Positions 22,209 through 32,692 of a DNA stretch of 64,000 nucleotides are shown here, in pieces. The notes under the pieces are model-generated. The model was given only the letters and a program-made list of their open reading frames with translations. It was not told the origin of the DNA and made no database searches. The DNA is from Enterovibrio sp. JCM 19048. GTDB lineage: Bacteria > Pseudomonadota > Gammaproteobacteria > Enterobacterales > Vibrionaceae. Position 1 is the stretch's first letter; every line of letters begins with the position of its first letter. Made by a program: the position numbers and the translations under genes. The DNA is taken from the NCBI GenBank assembly GCA_001310415.1, contig BAXE01000005.1:234561-298560 (forward strand). The letters are read 5' to 3'.

Positions 22209-22760
22209 ATGGACGGTTTGGATACCCAGCGTCGACGCTTTTTATTAGGTGGAGCGGCGTGTCTTGTGGCGGCGGCCTTACCCGGAAAGGCAATCGCGTT
22301 ACCTTTGGCTGCGGGAAAACCGCGAAATTTGAGCATGTTTAGCCTGAATACGGGAGAACAGGCCGATGTTTGCTATTTTGATGGCAAAACATACATCAAA
22401 AATGAACTGGTTGAGTTGAACCATTTGTGCCGGGATTTTCGCCGTGACGAAGCGACGGATATGGATCCGAAACTGTACGATCAGCTTGCTGCAATTTGTA
22501 AGCTGGTTGGGGCAAAGCATCCTATTACGATGGTCTCCGGCTATCGCTCGCCCGCAACCAATGAGATGTTGCGTAAAAACGGTGGTGGGCAAGCCAAGAA
22601 GAGTTATCACATGACCGGGCAGGCGATCGACTTTTTTATCGAACGTGTGCCATTGGCTGACATCCGCAAAGCGGCACTGTCGCTAAAAGCAGGCGGTGTG
22701 GGTTACTACCCTAACAGTGGATTTGTCCATATCGATACTGGGCCGGTGCGAAGCTGGTAA
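22209..22760 (+). CDS. mepK: MepK (YcbK), DUF882 peptidoglycan endopeptidase
   Basis: A periplasmic M15-like zinc peptidase of 183 aa that in E. coli cleaves 3-3 cross-links. The N-terminus DTQRRRFLLGGAACLVAAAL is a twin-arginine signal. The peptidase part has SGYRSPATNEML, the zinc-binding block SYHMTGQAIDFF and the second histidine in FVHIDTGPVRSW. I chose the ATG at 22209 rather than the upstream one at 22158 because it aligns with the E. coli start (MD...RR). It follows ldtD, so a transpeptidase and an endopeptidase acting on the same bond are neighbours. Confidence 0.92.
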   Translation: MDGLDTQRRRFLLGGAACLVAAALPGKAIALPLAAGKPRNLSMFSLNTGEQADVCYFDGKTYIKNELVELNHLCRDFRRDEATDMDPKLYDQLAAICKLVGAKHPITMVSGYRSPATNEMLRKNGGGQAKKSYHMTGQAIDFFIERVPLADIRKAALSLKAGGVGYYPNSGFVHIDTGPVRSW

Positions 22761-22762
22761 CT

Positions 22763-22791
22763 AAAAAAGGCGCCCTTCAAGAGCGCCTTTT
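22763..22791. terminator. Terminator between mepK and olsF
   Basis: Stem AAAAGGCGC/GCGCCTTTT just after the mepK stop. Confidence 0.85.
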
Positions 22792-22794
22792 GTG

Positions 22795-22841
22795 TATACC
22801 CAAACGACCTGAATCCTGCATCCTCAGGTTGTTTAGGTATA
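22795..22841. repeat. Palindromic intergenic repeat, copy 1
   Basis: Two 18-bp arms (22795-22812 and 22824-22841) with two G-T type mismatches and an 11-base loop ATCCTGCATCC. The core CCTGAATCCTGCATCC followed by AGGTTGTTTAGGTA recurs at 43666-43710, so this is a dispersed small repeat. Confidence 0.7.
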
Positions 22842-22908
22842 TTGCGTTAGCCGATGAGCCTCGATATAGCGTTCGCGTTTTTGGCTTTCAGTCTGATCAG
22901 GTCAACCA

Positions 22909-24560
22909 TCACCAACCCATCAATACAATCGGCGAAGTCGGATCGACGCTGAAATCCAAAAATTGCACCCCGCCGGGTTCACACAACTCACCGTACTGTT
23001 TGTAGAGGGTTGGGATACCGGTACCCAGATTGTCCAGCAGCATCTTGAGCGTCTTTAAATCTTTTTGATAATTGTCCCCGCAAAAGTGCCCCAACAATTC
23101 GTGTTCTTTTTGTCTGTCGATACTGTAGGGGCGTTTTGAACGGGCGATATCCGTATGTGCACCGAAGTAGGTGCGATAGAAGAAGATCAGCAGTTCTTTT
23201 GCGGCGGAAGGCAGGGCATTGCTGATGGTTACAGGGCCAAACAGATAGCGGTAATGCGGATGTTTGGCCAGAAACGCGCCAATGCCGAGCCAAAGGTAAT
23301 CCAGACTCCGCTTACCCCAATATTTGGGCTGCACAAAACTCCGGCCAAGCTCTAGCCCGCTGTCGAGGATGTTCGCCATTCCATCACCGTAATCAAACAG
23401 GGAATGGGAATAAATGGATTCAATCCCTTGTTGGGCAATGACAGCCTGTGTATCGCAAAAACGGTAGGCACCCACGATCTCAAGAGCAACCGGATCCCAA
23501 AGCACGAGGTGAAAGTAGTGCTGATCGTATTTATCAATGTCCCGCCTTTGCCCTGTGCCTTCGCCTACAGCGCGGAAAGCGACTTCCCGTAAACGGCCTA
23601 TCTCTCGCATCACGTGCGATTCATCCCGATAGCGATAAAGGTAAATCGCTTTACCATCCGGCGTGTTTCCGAGCAGTTCGCTGCATTCCAGTTCTTTGGC
23701 CAGTTTCAGCCTTGGCTCCGGAGCCGCGATGGCAGATTCCGTAGGAAACAGTCCATTTTTACCTTTGCCGATGTTATAGAGGTGTTTGCGGAACAGCTTT
23801 ACACGGGTTTTTGGAGGTAGATTGGCACTGCTTTGGTAGCTGGAAAACGGAATGGCTTCACCAATGGTCAGGTTGATATTGCGTTTATCCTGCCCAAACA
23901 TTTCGTTGACCAGCAGCAAGGTAGAAAGTGGCTTATAAACCAGGGATGCACCATAAAATACCGCTGAATTCCTGCCATCAACATGAATTGGCAGGATGGG
24001 AGCTTTTGCCTTGCTTGCCATGCGCAAGAATCCCTGATGCCAATCCTTGTCTTTAACCCCCGTCGCTCAGACGCGAAACTTCCCCTGCCGAAGATGATCA
24101 ATGCCCCTTCATTCGCCAGCCATTCGTCAATGGCGATCAGGTTTTCTTTTGGGGTTCTGCCGGACATGTTATTCACCGGCAGCAGACAGGCATTCATGGG
24201 CTCGATTTGCATCAACAGATTGTTCGCAACGGCTTTTACGTCTGGTCGGATTTCGCGTACCAGTTTGAGCAGCGCCAAACCATCCAGAGAACCGATAGGA
24301 TGGTTGGCAATGATAACGACCCGTCCCGATGTGGGGATCCGTTCACGCTCTCTGTCGCTGGTGGTATAGCTGAAGCGGAAATAATCCAGAACCTGTTCGA
24401 CAAACTCGAACCCTTTCAGATACGGATATTTGTGCGCAAATTCCTGGAAAGCTTGTTGGTGCAGGAGGCGTTGAAGGGTAGAGCTGACGGGTTTCGCTAT
24501 CCAGGGTCTACCCGCAATCGTGGGATACCGGTTGGCGATGACTTCATCAATATTGAACAT
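22909..24560 (-). CDS. olsF: Bifunctional ornithine lipid synthase OlsF-like acyltransferase, one frameshift in the read
   Basis: The protein fuses a PlsC-like O-acyltransferase to an OlsB/GNAT-like N-acyltransferase, the architecture of OlsF. It makes phosphate-free ornithine lipids. The N-terminal half has IIANHPIGSLDGLALLKL (about residue 85) and GALIIFGRGSFASERRG. The C-terminal half has EVAFRAVGEGTGQRRDIDKY, ELGRSFVQPKYWGKRSLDYL and YLFGPVTISN. A G-run deletion near 24055 separates the halves; repaired length is 550 aa. The ATG at 24560 has AAGGAAGG before it. It lies 25 bp downstream of an LpxH-like phosphoesterase gene. Confidence 0.82.
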
Positions 24561-24585
24561 GATCCTTCCTTTCTTATGCCGGTTG

Positions 24586-25416
24586 TCAGGCGGCTTCAGT
24601 TTCCGATTTCTCGCGTTTGCCAAGCGCTTCATTCGGCACAGCAAACGCATCGGTTTCCATCAATAAATGTGGCTTTTCTGTCCAGCGGAGAAGTTGCAGC
24701 GTCCCTTCATGCTGTTCCACTAAAGCGGTGCAGTTTTCAATCCAGTCACCATCGTTGAGATACAAGGTGCCACCCAGTGATTTCATATCCGGGTGGTGGA
24801 TGTGACCACACACGATGGCATCAGCGCCGCGACGGCGGGCAAATTGCACCGCCGCATTTTCAAACCTTTCTATAGCAACGTTCGCCGATTGGACACGCAG
24901 CTTGATGTAAGACGCCAGCGACCAATAGGAAAAGCCACATTTCCGGCGTAGCACTGACCACCACCGGTTCAGAAACAGCAGGAAGTCGTAACCTACATAA
25001 CCAGCGATTTCGGTCATCCGGCTGTGGCAAACCGCGTTGTCAAACTCATCGCCATGGACAGCGATGATGCGTTTGCCACTGGTTGTGATACGTTCAAAAC
25101 GGGATCGGACTTCGATTTTGCCAAAGTCGAAATTGAAGTAGTCGCGCACGGCTGCGTCATGGTTGCCGGGTATGTAAACCAGACGACAACCTTCATGGGC
25201 ACGTTTGAGAAGCAGGGCAAGGATTTGGCTGTGGGTTTCTGGCCAGTGACGGCTGGACTTCATCGCGTGAAAATCGACAATGTCTCCAACCAGCACAATG
25301 GTCTCTGCAGTGTGGCGGTTGAGAAAATCCAACAGGTAGTGGGCTTTGCAATCTTTATTGCCGAGGTGGAGGTCAGAGATCCACAGTGTTCGCAATGAAA
25401 CCGGCGTCATAGGCAT
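24586..25416 (-). CDS. Calcineurin-like phosphoesterase, LpxH/LpxH2-like
   Basis: A 276-aa metallophosphoesterase with the full motif set: ISDLHLGNKD, LVGDIVDFHAM, IPGNHDAAVRDY, AVHGDEFDN and CGHIHHPDMK. The family includes UDP-2,3-diacylglucosamine pyrophosphatases, and many marine gammaproteobacteria carry this form as a second copy. The exact substrate is not settled by sequence. It shares a transcription unit with olsF, so a role in membrane lipid turnover is inferred. The start has no strong ribosome-binding site; a second ATG two codons on is equally possible. Confidence 0.78.
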   Translation of the reverse strand: MPMTPVSLRTLWISDLHLGNKDCKAHYLLDFLNRHTAETIVLVGDIVDFHAMKSSRHWPETHSQILALLLKRAHEGCRLVYIPGNHDAAVRDYFNFDFGKIEVRSRFERITTSGKRIIAVHGDEFDNAVCHSRMTEIAGYVGYDFLLFLNRWWSVLRRKCGFSYWSLASYIKLRVQSANVAIERFENAAVQFARRRGADAIVCGHIHHPDMKSLGGTLYLNDGDWIENCTALVEQHEGTLQLLRWTEKPHLLMETDAFAVPNEALGKREKSETEAA

Positions 25417-25650
25417 CCATGTAATTGACGATACAAATTAGCTTATGGATAACGCTAAGGCGCTTTGGTGAAGCTCTGTTGTCATTTGAGTGACGAGTCG
25501 GTGTCATACCGATTGCAATGTGATGACACACATTTACGAGCCAGACTTTACATCCGTCCGCGCAAAGGCAGGAATAATGGGCTTCTCATTAAAATAGACT
25601 GAACAGCATGATATGCTTGAGCCGTTTCTCGCATATATACGGATTTACAT

Positions 25651-26304
25651 ATGGCTCTGAAGTACGAAATCGTCCCTGTAACGGGTTTCCAGCAAAATTG
25701 CTCCATTATCTGGTGTGATAAAACCAATGAAGCGGCATTGGTCGATCCGGGTGGTGACGTCTCCAAGCTGGTGGCAAAGGTCAATGAACTGGGTGTGAAT
25801 GTCACCAAGGTCTTGTTAACCCACGGACACCTTGACCATGTTGGCGGCACTGAAGAAGTGGCTGCTGCTTACAACGTGCCGGTGATTGGGCCTGAAAAAC
25901 AGGATGCGTTTTGGCTGCAGGCGTTACCGGGTCAAAGCGACATGTTCGGTTTTCCGCGTACAGAAGCGTTTGATCCGACTGAATGGCTGGAAGAAGGCGA
26001 TGAAGTCAAACTGGGTAACAGCGTGTTGAAGGTTATCCATACACCAGGTCATACGCCGGGTCACGTGGTGTTTTTCAGTGAAGAAGATCGCGTGGCGTGG
26101 GTGGGTGATGTGCTTTTCAACGGCAGCATTGGCCGTACTGACTTCCCGAAAGGCGATCATAAAACCCTGATCAGCTCAATCCGTGACAAGTTGTTCCCGC
26201 TGGGTGATGACATCACTTTCATTCCAGGTCATGGCCCGACTTCCACCTTCGGTATTGAACGTCAGCAAAACCCATACGTCGCTGATGCCATGCCTCTGTG
26301 GTAA
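25651..26304 (+). CDS. gloC: GloC/YcbL-type metallo-beta-lactamase-fold hydrolase (glyoxalase II)
   Basis: A 217-aa cytoplasmic MBL-fold hydrolase. The metal-binding motif is THGHLDHVGG (about residue 54), followed by HTPGHTPGHVVF, WVGDVLFNGSIGRTDF and PGHGPTSTFG. YcbL-type enzymes hydrolyse S-lactoylglutathione. In E. coli ycbL follows ldtD and ycbK, and here gloC follows ldtD-mepK with the olsF pair inserted. Intact. Confidence 0.92.
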   Translation: MALKYEIVPVTGFQQNCSIIWCDKTNEAALVDPGGDVSKLVAKVNELGVNVTKVLLTHGHLDHVGGTEEVAAAYNVPVIGPEKQDAFWLQALPGQSDMFGFPRTEAFDPTEWLEEGDEVKLGNSVLKVIHTPGHTPGHVVFFSEEDRVAWVGDVLFNGSIGRTDFPKGDHKTLISSIRDKLFPLGDDITFIPGHGPTSTFGIERQQNPYVADAMPLW

Positions 26305-26308
26305 GCCA

Positions 26309-26997
26309 CTAATCTCCGGTACTGGCATCTGTTACCTCGCTGGGTGCAGATGCCAGATAGCGGCGCGACAAGCCCACAAAATCCTCCAGCGGTCTGTCTA
26401 GCAAATCCTCATTAACGAAAACATCGTAGCCCAATAATTCCCTGCTGTAGCGCATCCGGTTCGCCAACATGGCGATCAACCCTTTATACACTTTTCCGCT
26501 GGCACCCGTGTATGGCGTGTCATCAAACAGCATGTCCTCAAAGCTTTCTTTTGATGGCGATTCCGCACGGCGGTAAGCGGTTAAGAGGAGGGCGCGTTGT
26601 TCCATCACAATATGACCGGCAAGTCGGTAACTGATACCTTCAAGGAATGGTTCATAGTCTTTCAAGCGAAGCGCAAACCAAGGTAGGGTTGATGCCACCC
26701 TTCCGTCGACACAGAGGGAATGCCAATCTGGGAGATATTGCGCCATTTCACGCTCCATCCACCTTTTGGGGTGTGGTGTTGAAGGTGCATGTCGGTCAGG
26801 GAGAAGGTGATTGTTTGCTGATCGATCATATGTCCAATGTACAGGCCAAGCCCACCGAGAAGCGCTAAGCCAAGCAGCGCGGGTATGGGTTTTACCTCGG
26901 GGTTAAGCAGGATCATTGCGACCACAATCATCGCCAGGATCAGTACTGCAATCCGGAAATACTTCCCAATGTGTTGATGCGGTGGGTGAATCAGCAA
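26309..26997 (-). CDS. DUF2982-like membrane protein, one frameshift in the read
   Basis: Two membrane segments near the N-terminus (IAVLILAMIVVAMILL and ALLGLALLGGLGLYIG) are followed by a cytoplasmic part with WSVKWRNISQIGIPSV, then WFALRLKDYEPFLEGISYR and AGHIVMEQRALLLTAYRR. The layout resembles the DUF2982 proteins of vibrios, but I am matching from memory. A one-base deletion near 26690 splits it; repaired length is 229 aa. Function unknown. It is convergent with gloC, which ends 4 bp away. Confidence 0.6.
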
Positions 26998-27283
26998 TCC
27001 GTATCTCTCTCGCCAAATGATTCAGTCTGTCAGGTATACCTGATAATGGTTTGAGTATATACCGGCATAGGCGAAATTTGATCACCGGCAGGTTGCTTAT
27101 AATGCACACAAAATAGCACCAAGATTCAGACGTTTGGCTCAAGTTTCCGTTTGAAGCTTCGTTAAAGCTACAAATGAGGGGGATTTTTGGTATAAAACGC
27201 GCTTTGTTTTTCACCCTGCCTCTTGAAATTGTTTCGGTAAGTCAGGGGATGCTTAACGCAGTGAATCGAAGTAGGACGATTTA

Positions 27284-27666
27284 ATGAAAATCTCTCACAA
27301 ACGCAAAGTTCAACTTAAGCTTCAAAAACACATTAAAGCTGCAAAAGCAGCAGTGAAAAAAGAAGTACAGTTGAAAGCGCCTAAAGCAGTTAAACCAGCT
27401 GTAGAAACCAAGGTTAAAGCAGCGCCAAAAGCGGAAGCAGCACCTAAAGTTGTTGCTGAAGTAGCACTGACACCTAAACAGCAACAAGTGCTGGATATCG
27501 TTCGTCAGAATGCTGAGGGTATCAACCTAAAGGTATCGGTTTGGCAGCAGGCCAGGAAGAGTCAAAAGCCGCATCTTGGGCAACTGCAGCGCTTAAGAAG
27601 CTGGCTGAGGAAGGCGTGGTAGAACGCATCCAGCAGGGCAGCAAAGTGCTTTACAAAGCACTGTAA
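27284..27666 (+). CDS. Lys/Ala-rich small protein with winged-helix-like C-terminus, one frameshift in the read
   Basis: The first 60 residues are a histone-H1-like Lys/Ala/Pro-rich tail (KLQKHIKAAKAAVKKEVQLK). The second half, starting LTPKQQQVLDIVRQNAEGIN, reads after repair as PKGIGLAAGQEESKAASWAT and LKKLAEEGVVERIQ, a winged-helix-like fold ending in KVLYKAL. A CCC-to-CC loss near 27533 breaks the frame. Repaired length is 127 aa. It is probably a basic DNA-binding protein; the specific role is unknown. A strong terminator follows. Confidence 0.68.
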
Positions 27667-27966
27667 GAGTCTCTTTGACTTAACATGGTCAAGCCAGCCT
27701 CCGGGCTGGTTTTTTTGTAGCCGAAATGGGCGTGAATTTAACCACCTGTTAAATGGCTGTAGCGTCGAATGATGCCTTTTCTGGGCATGAAATCTATTTC
27801 ACCGATCAACCCCAAAGTTCTCATAATTTTGGGAGATTCTTCGCGAAAACCACATATATTGAGTGATAAGTTGAGCTCAACCGAACGTGCTTTTTCGCTT
27901 TTTTGCGACGCTTTGACGAAGACCGTTTGGAATATCTCCAGATGAAACTAAGCAACAGGATTTGCT
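27667..27966. other. Intergenic region with terminator at 27692-27716
   Basis: AGCCAGCC-TCC-GGGCTGGT followed by seven T ends the preceding gene. The remaining 250 bp show no gene; they should hold the promoter of the next gene. Confidence 0.6.
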
Positions 27967-28367
27967 ATGACGGGATATTTAGACAATTCGAAGAGTCAGA
28001 ATCAGCATATAGTCAGTTTTGACTATACCCACTTTCTGTGTGAGGCAAGTCACCAGCATTTGAGCTTCTTCGAGGCAATGTTGGCGCCGTTTGTACGCCT
28101 TAAACGCCCGAGCGATGTGGAACTCCAAGGACGTTTTCCCAGTGAAATCTTCACTTCGCTCGTGTCCCAGTCCCTCTCTTCCCTGAACAGTGATGTGTCG
28201 AATTTGGTGACACTGATCAACGAGGCGAAAAAGCAGGAGATCAAAACCCTAACCGTATTTCTTCCCTATGCCTTGGACGAAGCCGAACTTGCGTTGATCA
28301 GGCAAAAACGGCGGCGACCATTGAACAGCATTCGATAGACAGGGAATACCTGCAGGTCACACTATAA
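27967..28367 (+). CDS. Uncharacterised protein, probable frameshift near the 3' end
   Basis: I do not recognise this family. It is a soluble, helical protein (VSFDYTHFLCEASHQHLSFF, LQGRFPSEIFTSLVSQSLSS, LVTLINEAKKQEIKTLTVFL). As read it stops at 28338. Adding one A to the A5 run near 28303 gives TAATIEQHSIDREYLQVTL, ending at 28367, for 133 aa. The extension fits the pattern of the other deletions but is unproven. No signal peptide or membrane segment. Confidence 0.6.
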
Positions 28368-28417
28368 CGCCACCATAAAGGTGGCGTCGTATTAACATTT
28401 TTGGGCTTGAAAACGGT

Positions 28418-29841
28418 TTAAAGCGTTATCCCTTCTGCGAGCAGATATACCCCATATATCGCAGCCAGAATAACCCCAACCAAGAGAAATTTGTTTGGCC
28501 CATGGAAGCCGGGCTTTCCTGCTTCCCGCTTGGTATGCATGTAAAAAGCAATACCCGGCAGATAAAGCAGCGCTGCCAAAAGCAAGTGATGAAGACCTGA
28601 TGCATAAAGCAGCCAAATCCCGTAAATGGTCGCCAGTGAGGCAATAAAACGCACACGGGCAGATACCAGCTCAGTTCGGGATAGTTTGAGCAGGTAGGCG
28701 GCGACCAACAGGTAAGGCACCAAAATCATCTCGGATGCGATGGTAAGCAGGTCGTCATAACCACCACCAATCAAAAACATCATGATCAGGCAAAGCTGGA
28801 TGGCACAACTGGTCAGCCACAGGGAAAATACTGGCGTACCGTTTTTGTTGGTTTCGCTGAAACACTTGGGAAACAAACCGAGGCGTGCTGCCGTAAACGG
28901 AGTTTCCGTCGCCAGCAATGTCCAACTCAAATAAGCACCACTGACCGAAATAATCAGTCCTGCACCAATGATAAACGCACCGGCTTTACCGAAGAGGGTC
29001 TCAAGGATCTTCGCCGCCGATGGGTTAGGCAGTTTTGCCAATTCAGGGGTTGAAATGACACCCATTGAGAGCAATGTCACCGCCACATAAAGGAACAGGC
29101 AGACCAGCAGACCAAGGATGGTTGCACGTCCAACATCTCGCTTACTCTTGGCGCGGCCGGAGCAGACCACGGCACCTTCAACGCCGATAAATACCCAGAC
29201 AGTGATTAACATTGTCTGTCTTACCTGTTCAAACAGGCTGGGGGCACCGTCAATTTTCAGGCCGGTGAAATCGAAAGTGAACGTGTGCCACTTAAACGCA
29301 AACAGCGTGGCAATGATAAAGATGATGATCGGGATCAGCTTGGCGATCGTCGTGACATAGTTAACGAAGGTCGCGGTCTGCACGCCGCGAAGCACAAGGT
29401 ATGTACCAACCAAATCAAGATCGAAGAGAGCACTACCGACAGCAGGGTGTTTCCATCGCCAAACAGGGTGAGTGAAGGGGTGTCGAAAAACAATCCCAAG
29501 GTGCTGAATACGATCACGAGGTAAGAGACGTTCGCCACTGACGAACTTAACCAATATCCCCAAGAAGAGAAGAATCCGCACAGGTCGCCAAAGCCTGCTT
29601 TTGCGTAACCAAAAACGCCACCGTCCACTTCAGGTTTGCTCAGCATAAGCTCCTGGAAAGTGAGTGCCAGACAAATCATACCGAATCCGGTAATGATCCA
29701 ACCCAAGGTAACAGCCGCTGGGCTCGCCACTGCGGCCATATTTTGCGGAAGACTAAAAACACCCGCCCCAATCATGGAACCGATAACTAACGCCGTAAGG
29801 GCTTTTAGGTCGAGTTTATTGCTCAAAGTAGAGTTATCCAT
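28418..29841 (-). CDS. APC-family basic amino acid/polyamine antiporter (ArcD/YjdE-like), one frameshift in the read
   Basis: An inner-membrane amino acid transporter of 474 aa after repair, with about twelve membrane segments. The N-terminus LKALTALVIGSMIGAGVFSL is the family signature. VFGYAKAGFGDLCGFFSSWG and, in the second piece, GVQTATFVNYVTTIAKLIPI and VFIGVEGAVVCSGRAKSKRD are also typical of basic amino acid antiporters. A one-base deletion near 29390-29400 separates the pieces. Substrate (arginine/ornithine, lysine or similar) is not determined. Confidence 0.83.
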
Positions 29842-30002
29842 CGAAAAACTGCATGAGTTGCAGAGTATAGATAAAAACAGGGGTGGGAGCTTTGTTCAGA
29901 AATGGGAATATTGTTTACCTGATCCCGTTGAATCTCGGGGGGTAAATAGGGTGCGGCATCGGTTGACACCGCAGGGATAGCTTGCTTGGTATGGCGGGTT
30001 TC

Positions 30003-30505
30003 TTAGTGCAATTGTTCCGGTACACCGGAAATGACGAAACCAGCAGTTGTCGTTGTAGAACCTAAAGGCATCTCGATATCGGCAAACTGGTTCATTGCAC
30101 CGAAAGCGATAACAGCCGCTGATGTATCAGACGCCATGGCTTTTTGCATCAAAGCTGCTGCATCGTGTTTTGCCGTTGGGCGGGCAATACGAATTTGGGA
30201 AACCTGAATACCTGCCTGTACAAACAAAGAAAGAGAAAAGTTGGATGGCGGTGCAATCAGGGTGATCCATTTATTGGTTTCTGTCAGGGACTTCAACAGG
30301 CGTAGCAAGTAAGCAGCTCGCTCTGGTTGTTTTGATAGATATTTACAGGAATAAGGTTCACGCTGCTTTGGGTGTGCGGGCGTTGGTAGCTGTACTGGTG
30401 GAAGCTACGCGCTCCCGCTGCAATACGCGCATAACATTCGCGAAGCGCCGTAACGCTTGTTTGTGATCCTGTGTTGAATGGGTTGCTCGCAAACGACTGT
30501 TTCAT
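30003..30505 (-). CDS. sulA: SulA-like SOS cell-division inhibitor, one frameshift in the read
   Basis: SulA is made under SOS and blocks FtsZ assembly. The first piece (MKQSFASNPF...NNQSELLT) and the second (LLRLLKSLTETNKWITLIAP, SLFVQAGIQVSQIRIARP, ALMQKAMASDTSAAVIAFGA) together follow the SulA core, including the W-ITLIAPP block and the C-terminal strand. A one-base loss near 30305 breaks the frame. Repaired length is 167 aa, close to E. coli SulA. A near-perfect LexA box lies 26 bp before the ATG, which makes the assignment much stronger than sequence alone. Confidence 0.85.
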
Positions 30506-30530
30506 ATCTATGCCCTGTACGAATATCCAA

Positions 30531-30550
30531 TACTGTATGCGTATACAGTA
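30531..30550. promoter_or_regulatory. LexA (SOS) box upstream of sulA
   Basis: TACTGTATGCGTATACAGTA fits the consensus CTGT-N8-ACAG with flanking TA/TA. It is centred about 35 bp before the sulA ATG, where it would cover the promoter. Confidence 0.92.
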
Positions 30551-30737
30551 GTTGTAATTTTTAGTTCTGACAATAGAAAAGTGAAAAACAACGAGAATCA
30601 GATCACGAAAATTTGGTGTTTGATGTCCAAAACACCCTCTTGCCATGAATACCGGTCTTGTTAATATGTCGCTCAATGTGGAATGCGAATAAGCCGTTGC
30701 CTTAAGAAAGCACTGTGGCGCTAATAAGAGATAAAAG

Positions 30738-31376
30738 ATGGAACATGAATTTTGGCACAACCGTTGGGCTGAGAACCGCATCGGGTTTCACCTTGGCGAT
30801 GTGAACCCTGTATTGGTTAAGTACTGGAATAAGCTGTCGCCAAAGCGCGAGGAAACGGTGTTTGTTCCAATGTGCGGGAAGTCCTTGGATCTCAATTGGT
30901 TGGCAGCGAAGCACGACAATGTCGTTGGGGTAGAGCTAAGTGAAATTGCCGTCCGCGCATTCTTTGCCGAGAACCTCTATACACCTACGGTATCGACCAT
31001 GAGTTCAGCGATGAAGCTGTATCAGTTCGATGAGGTGTCGATATACAGTGGTGATTATTTTACAGCGCCACTTGAGACGTACCCGCTGGTGTATGACCGT
31101 GCCGCTTTGATTGCTATGCCAGAGAGCATGAGAACCCGCTATGTCGAGAGGTTGCGAAGTTTGCTGGCACCCGGTGGCCGTATTCTTCTTATCACATTGG
31201 ATTACCCACAAGAGCAACTGGATGGTCCACCATTTTCAGTCCATGAATCGGAAGTCCGTGCTTTGTTTGATGGGATGAGGGTAACTCACCTGAACAGGAA
31301 TGAATCCGCAGACCGAACGCCAAAAGCAAGAGACCTGCCTTATTTCGCCGAAGAAGTGTGGCTGATTGAATCCTGA
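30738..31376 (+). CDS. tpm: Thiopurine S-methyltransferase
   Basis: A 212-aa SAM-dependent methyltransferase of the TPMT family. The N-terminus [20 protein letters not shown] is diagnostic, as are [19 protein letters not shown] (SAM site), [17 protein letters not shown] and [19 protein letters not shown]. In bacteria the enzyme methylates thiopurines or selenium and tellurium oxyanions. Intact. It is divergent from sulA and convergent with purT. Confidence 0.93.
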   Translation: MEHEFWHNRWAENRIGFHLGDVNPVLVKYWNKLSPKREETVFVPMCGKSLDLNWLAAKHDNVVGVELSEIAVRAFFAENLYTPTVSTMSSAMKLYQFDEVSIYSGDYFTAPLETYPLVYDRAALIAMPESMRTRYVERLRSLLAPGGRILLITLDYPQEQLDGPPFSVHESEVRALFDGMRVTHLNRNESADRTPKARDLPYFAEEVWLIES

Positions 31377-31424
31377 TATCTGCATGTAGAGATATATGCA
31401 GATAGATATGTATGTAGAGAGAAG

Positions 31425-31451
31425 AACGCCTCCAATGACGGAGGCGTTTTT
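31425..31451. terminator. Bidirectional terminator between tpm and purT
   Basis: Stem AACGCCTCC/GGAGGCGTT with a T-tract, between convergent genes. Confidence 0.86.
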
Positions 31452-31473
31452 GTTTCGGGCAATAATGTTTTAG

Positions 31474-32648
31474 TTACATGATCACTTTTACTGTGCCCGC
31501 AGCCGCCATCGCGTTAGCGACTGCCGTCTCTACATCATCTGCGCGTGAAAGCGCGACACCCAGTCGACGGCGTCCATTAATGTCTGGCTTACCAAACAGA
31601 CGCAATTGCGAGTCAGGGTTACGCAGCGCATCGGCAATGCCTTGGAAGCTGATGTTTTGGGATACACCTTCGGCCAGCACGACGGCGGATGCCGAGGGGC
31701 CATACTGACGAATGGCGCCGACAGGGAGGCCGAGGAAGGCGCGAACGTGCAGGGCAAATTCAGATAGATCCTGGGAGATCATGGTGACCATACCAGTATC
31801 GTGCGGGCGAGGGGAAACCTCACTGAACATCACTTCATCACCCTTAACGAACAACTCCACGCCAAACAAGCCATAGCCGCCCAGTGCGTTAACGACCTTG
31901 CGGGCAACATCCTGTGCTGCCTGAAGCGCTTTGTCGCTCATTGCCTGTGGTTGCCAGGATTCGCGGTAGTCGCCGTCTTCCTGACGGTGTCCAATTGGCG
32001 CACAAAAATGAATGCCATCGATAGCGCTGATGGTCAGCAACGTTATTTCATAATCAAACTCAACGAAGCCTTCGACGATAACTTTGCCACGTCCCGCACG
32101 GCCACCTTCCTGCGCATAGTTCCAAGCCGCGTCAATATCCGCTGCAGTTTTCACCACGCTTTGGCCTTTGCCGGAAGAACTCATCACAGGTTTCACCACG
32201 CAAGGCATGCCTACCTTCTCAATGGCATCGTGAAACGCTTCTACAGTGTCAGCAAACGCATAAGGAGAAGTCGGAACATTCAAGGTTTCTGCGGCCAGAC
32301 GACGGATGCCTTCACGGTTCATGGTCAGTTGGGTTGCGCGGGCAGTAGGTACCACATTGAGCCCTTGCTGTTCCAGCTCGACCAGCTTGTCTGTGGCAAT
32401 GGCTTCAATCTCCGGAACAACGAAATCAGGATTTTCCTCAGCGATGACGGCAGCCAATGCGTCGCCATCAAGCATGTCGATAACATGGCTGCGGTGTGCG
32501 ACTTGCATTGCTGGCGCGTCGGCGTAACGGTCACAGGCAATCACTTCCAGCCTAATCGTTGGCATTCAATCGCCACTTCTTTACCTAACTCGCCGGAACC
32601 TAACAATAAAACACGGGTAGCAGCGGGGCGGGTAGCAGTTCCAATCAT
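31474..32648 (-). CDS. purT: Formate-dependent GAR transformylase PurT, one frameshift near the N-terminus
   Basis: PurT (ATP-grasp) makes formyl-GAR from GAR, formate and ATP in purine synthesis. The first piece starts at ATG 32648 ([20 protein letters not shown], then [13 protein letters not shown]). The rest follows in the next frame from [20 protein letters not shown], with [55 protein letters not shown] and [15 protein letters not shown]. One base is missing near 32555. Repaired length is 391 aa; E. coli PurT is 392. Two PurR boxes lie about 45-70 bp upstream. Confidence 0.95.
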
Positions 32649-32692
32649 GATTTTCTTCCATTGCATCAGTTGAATTGTGGTGATTTTACCTT

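Noticed and set aside
31801..32673. 290-aa reading frame opposite purT
   Set aside because: Antisense shadow of a well-supported gene, with no recognisable domain.
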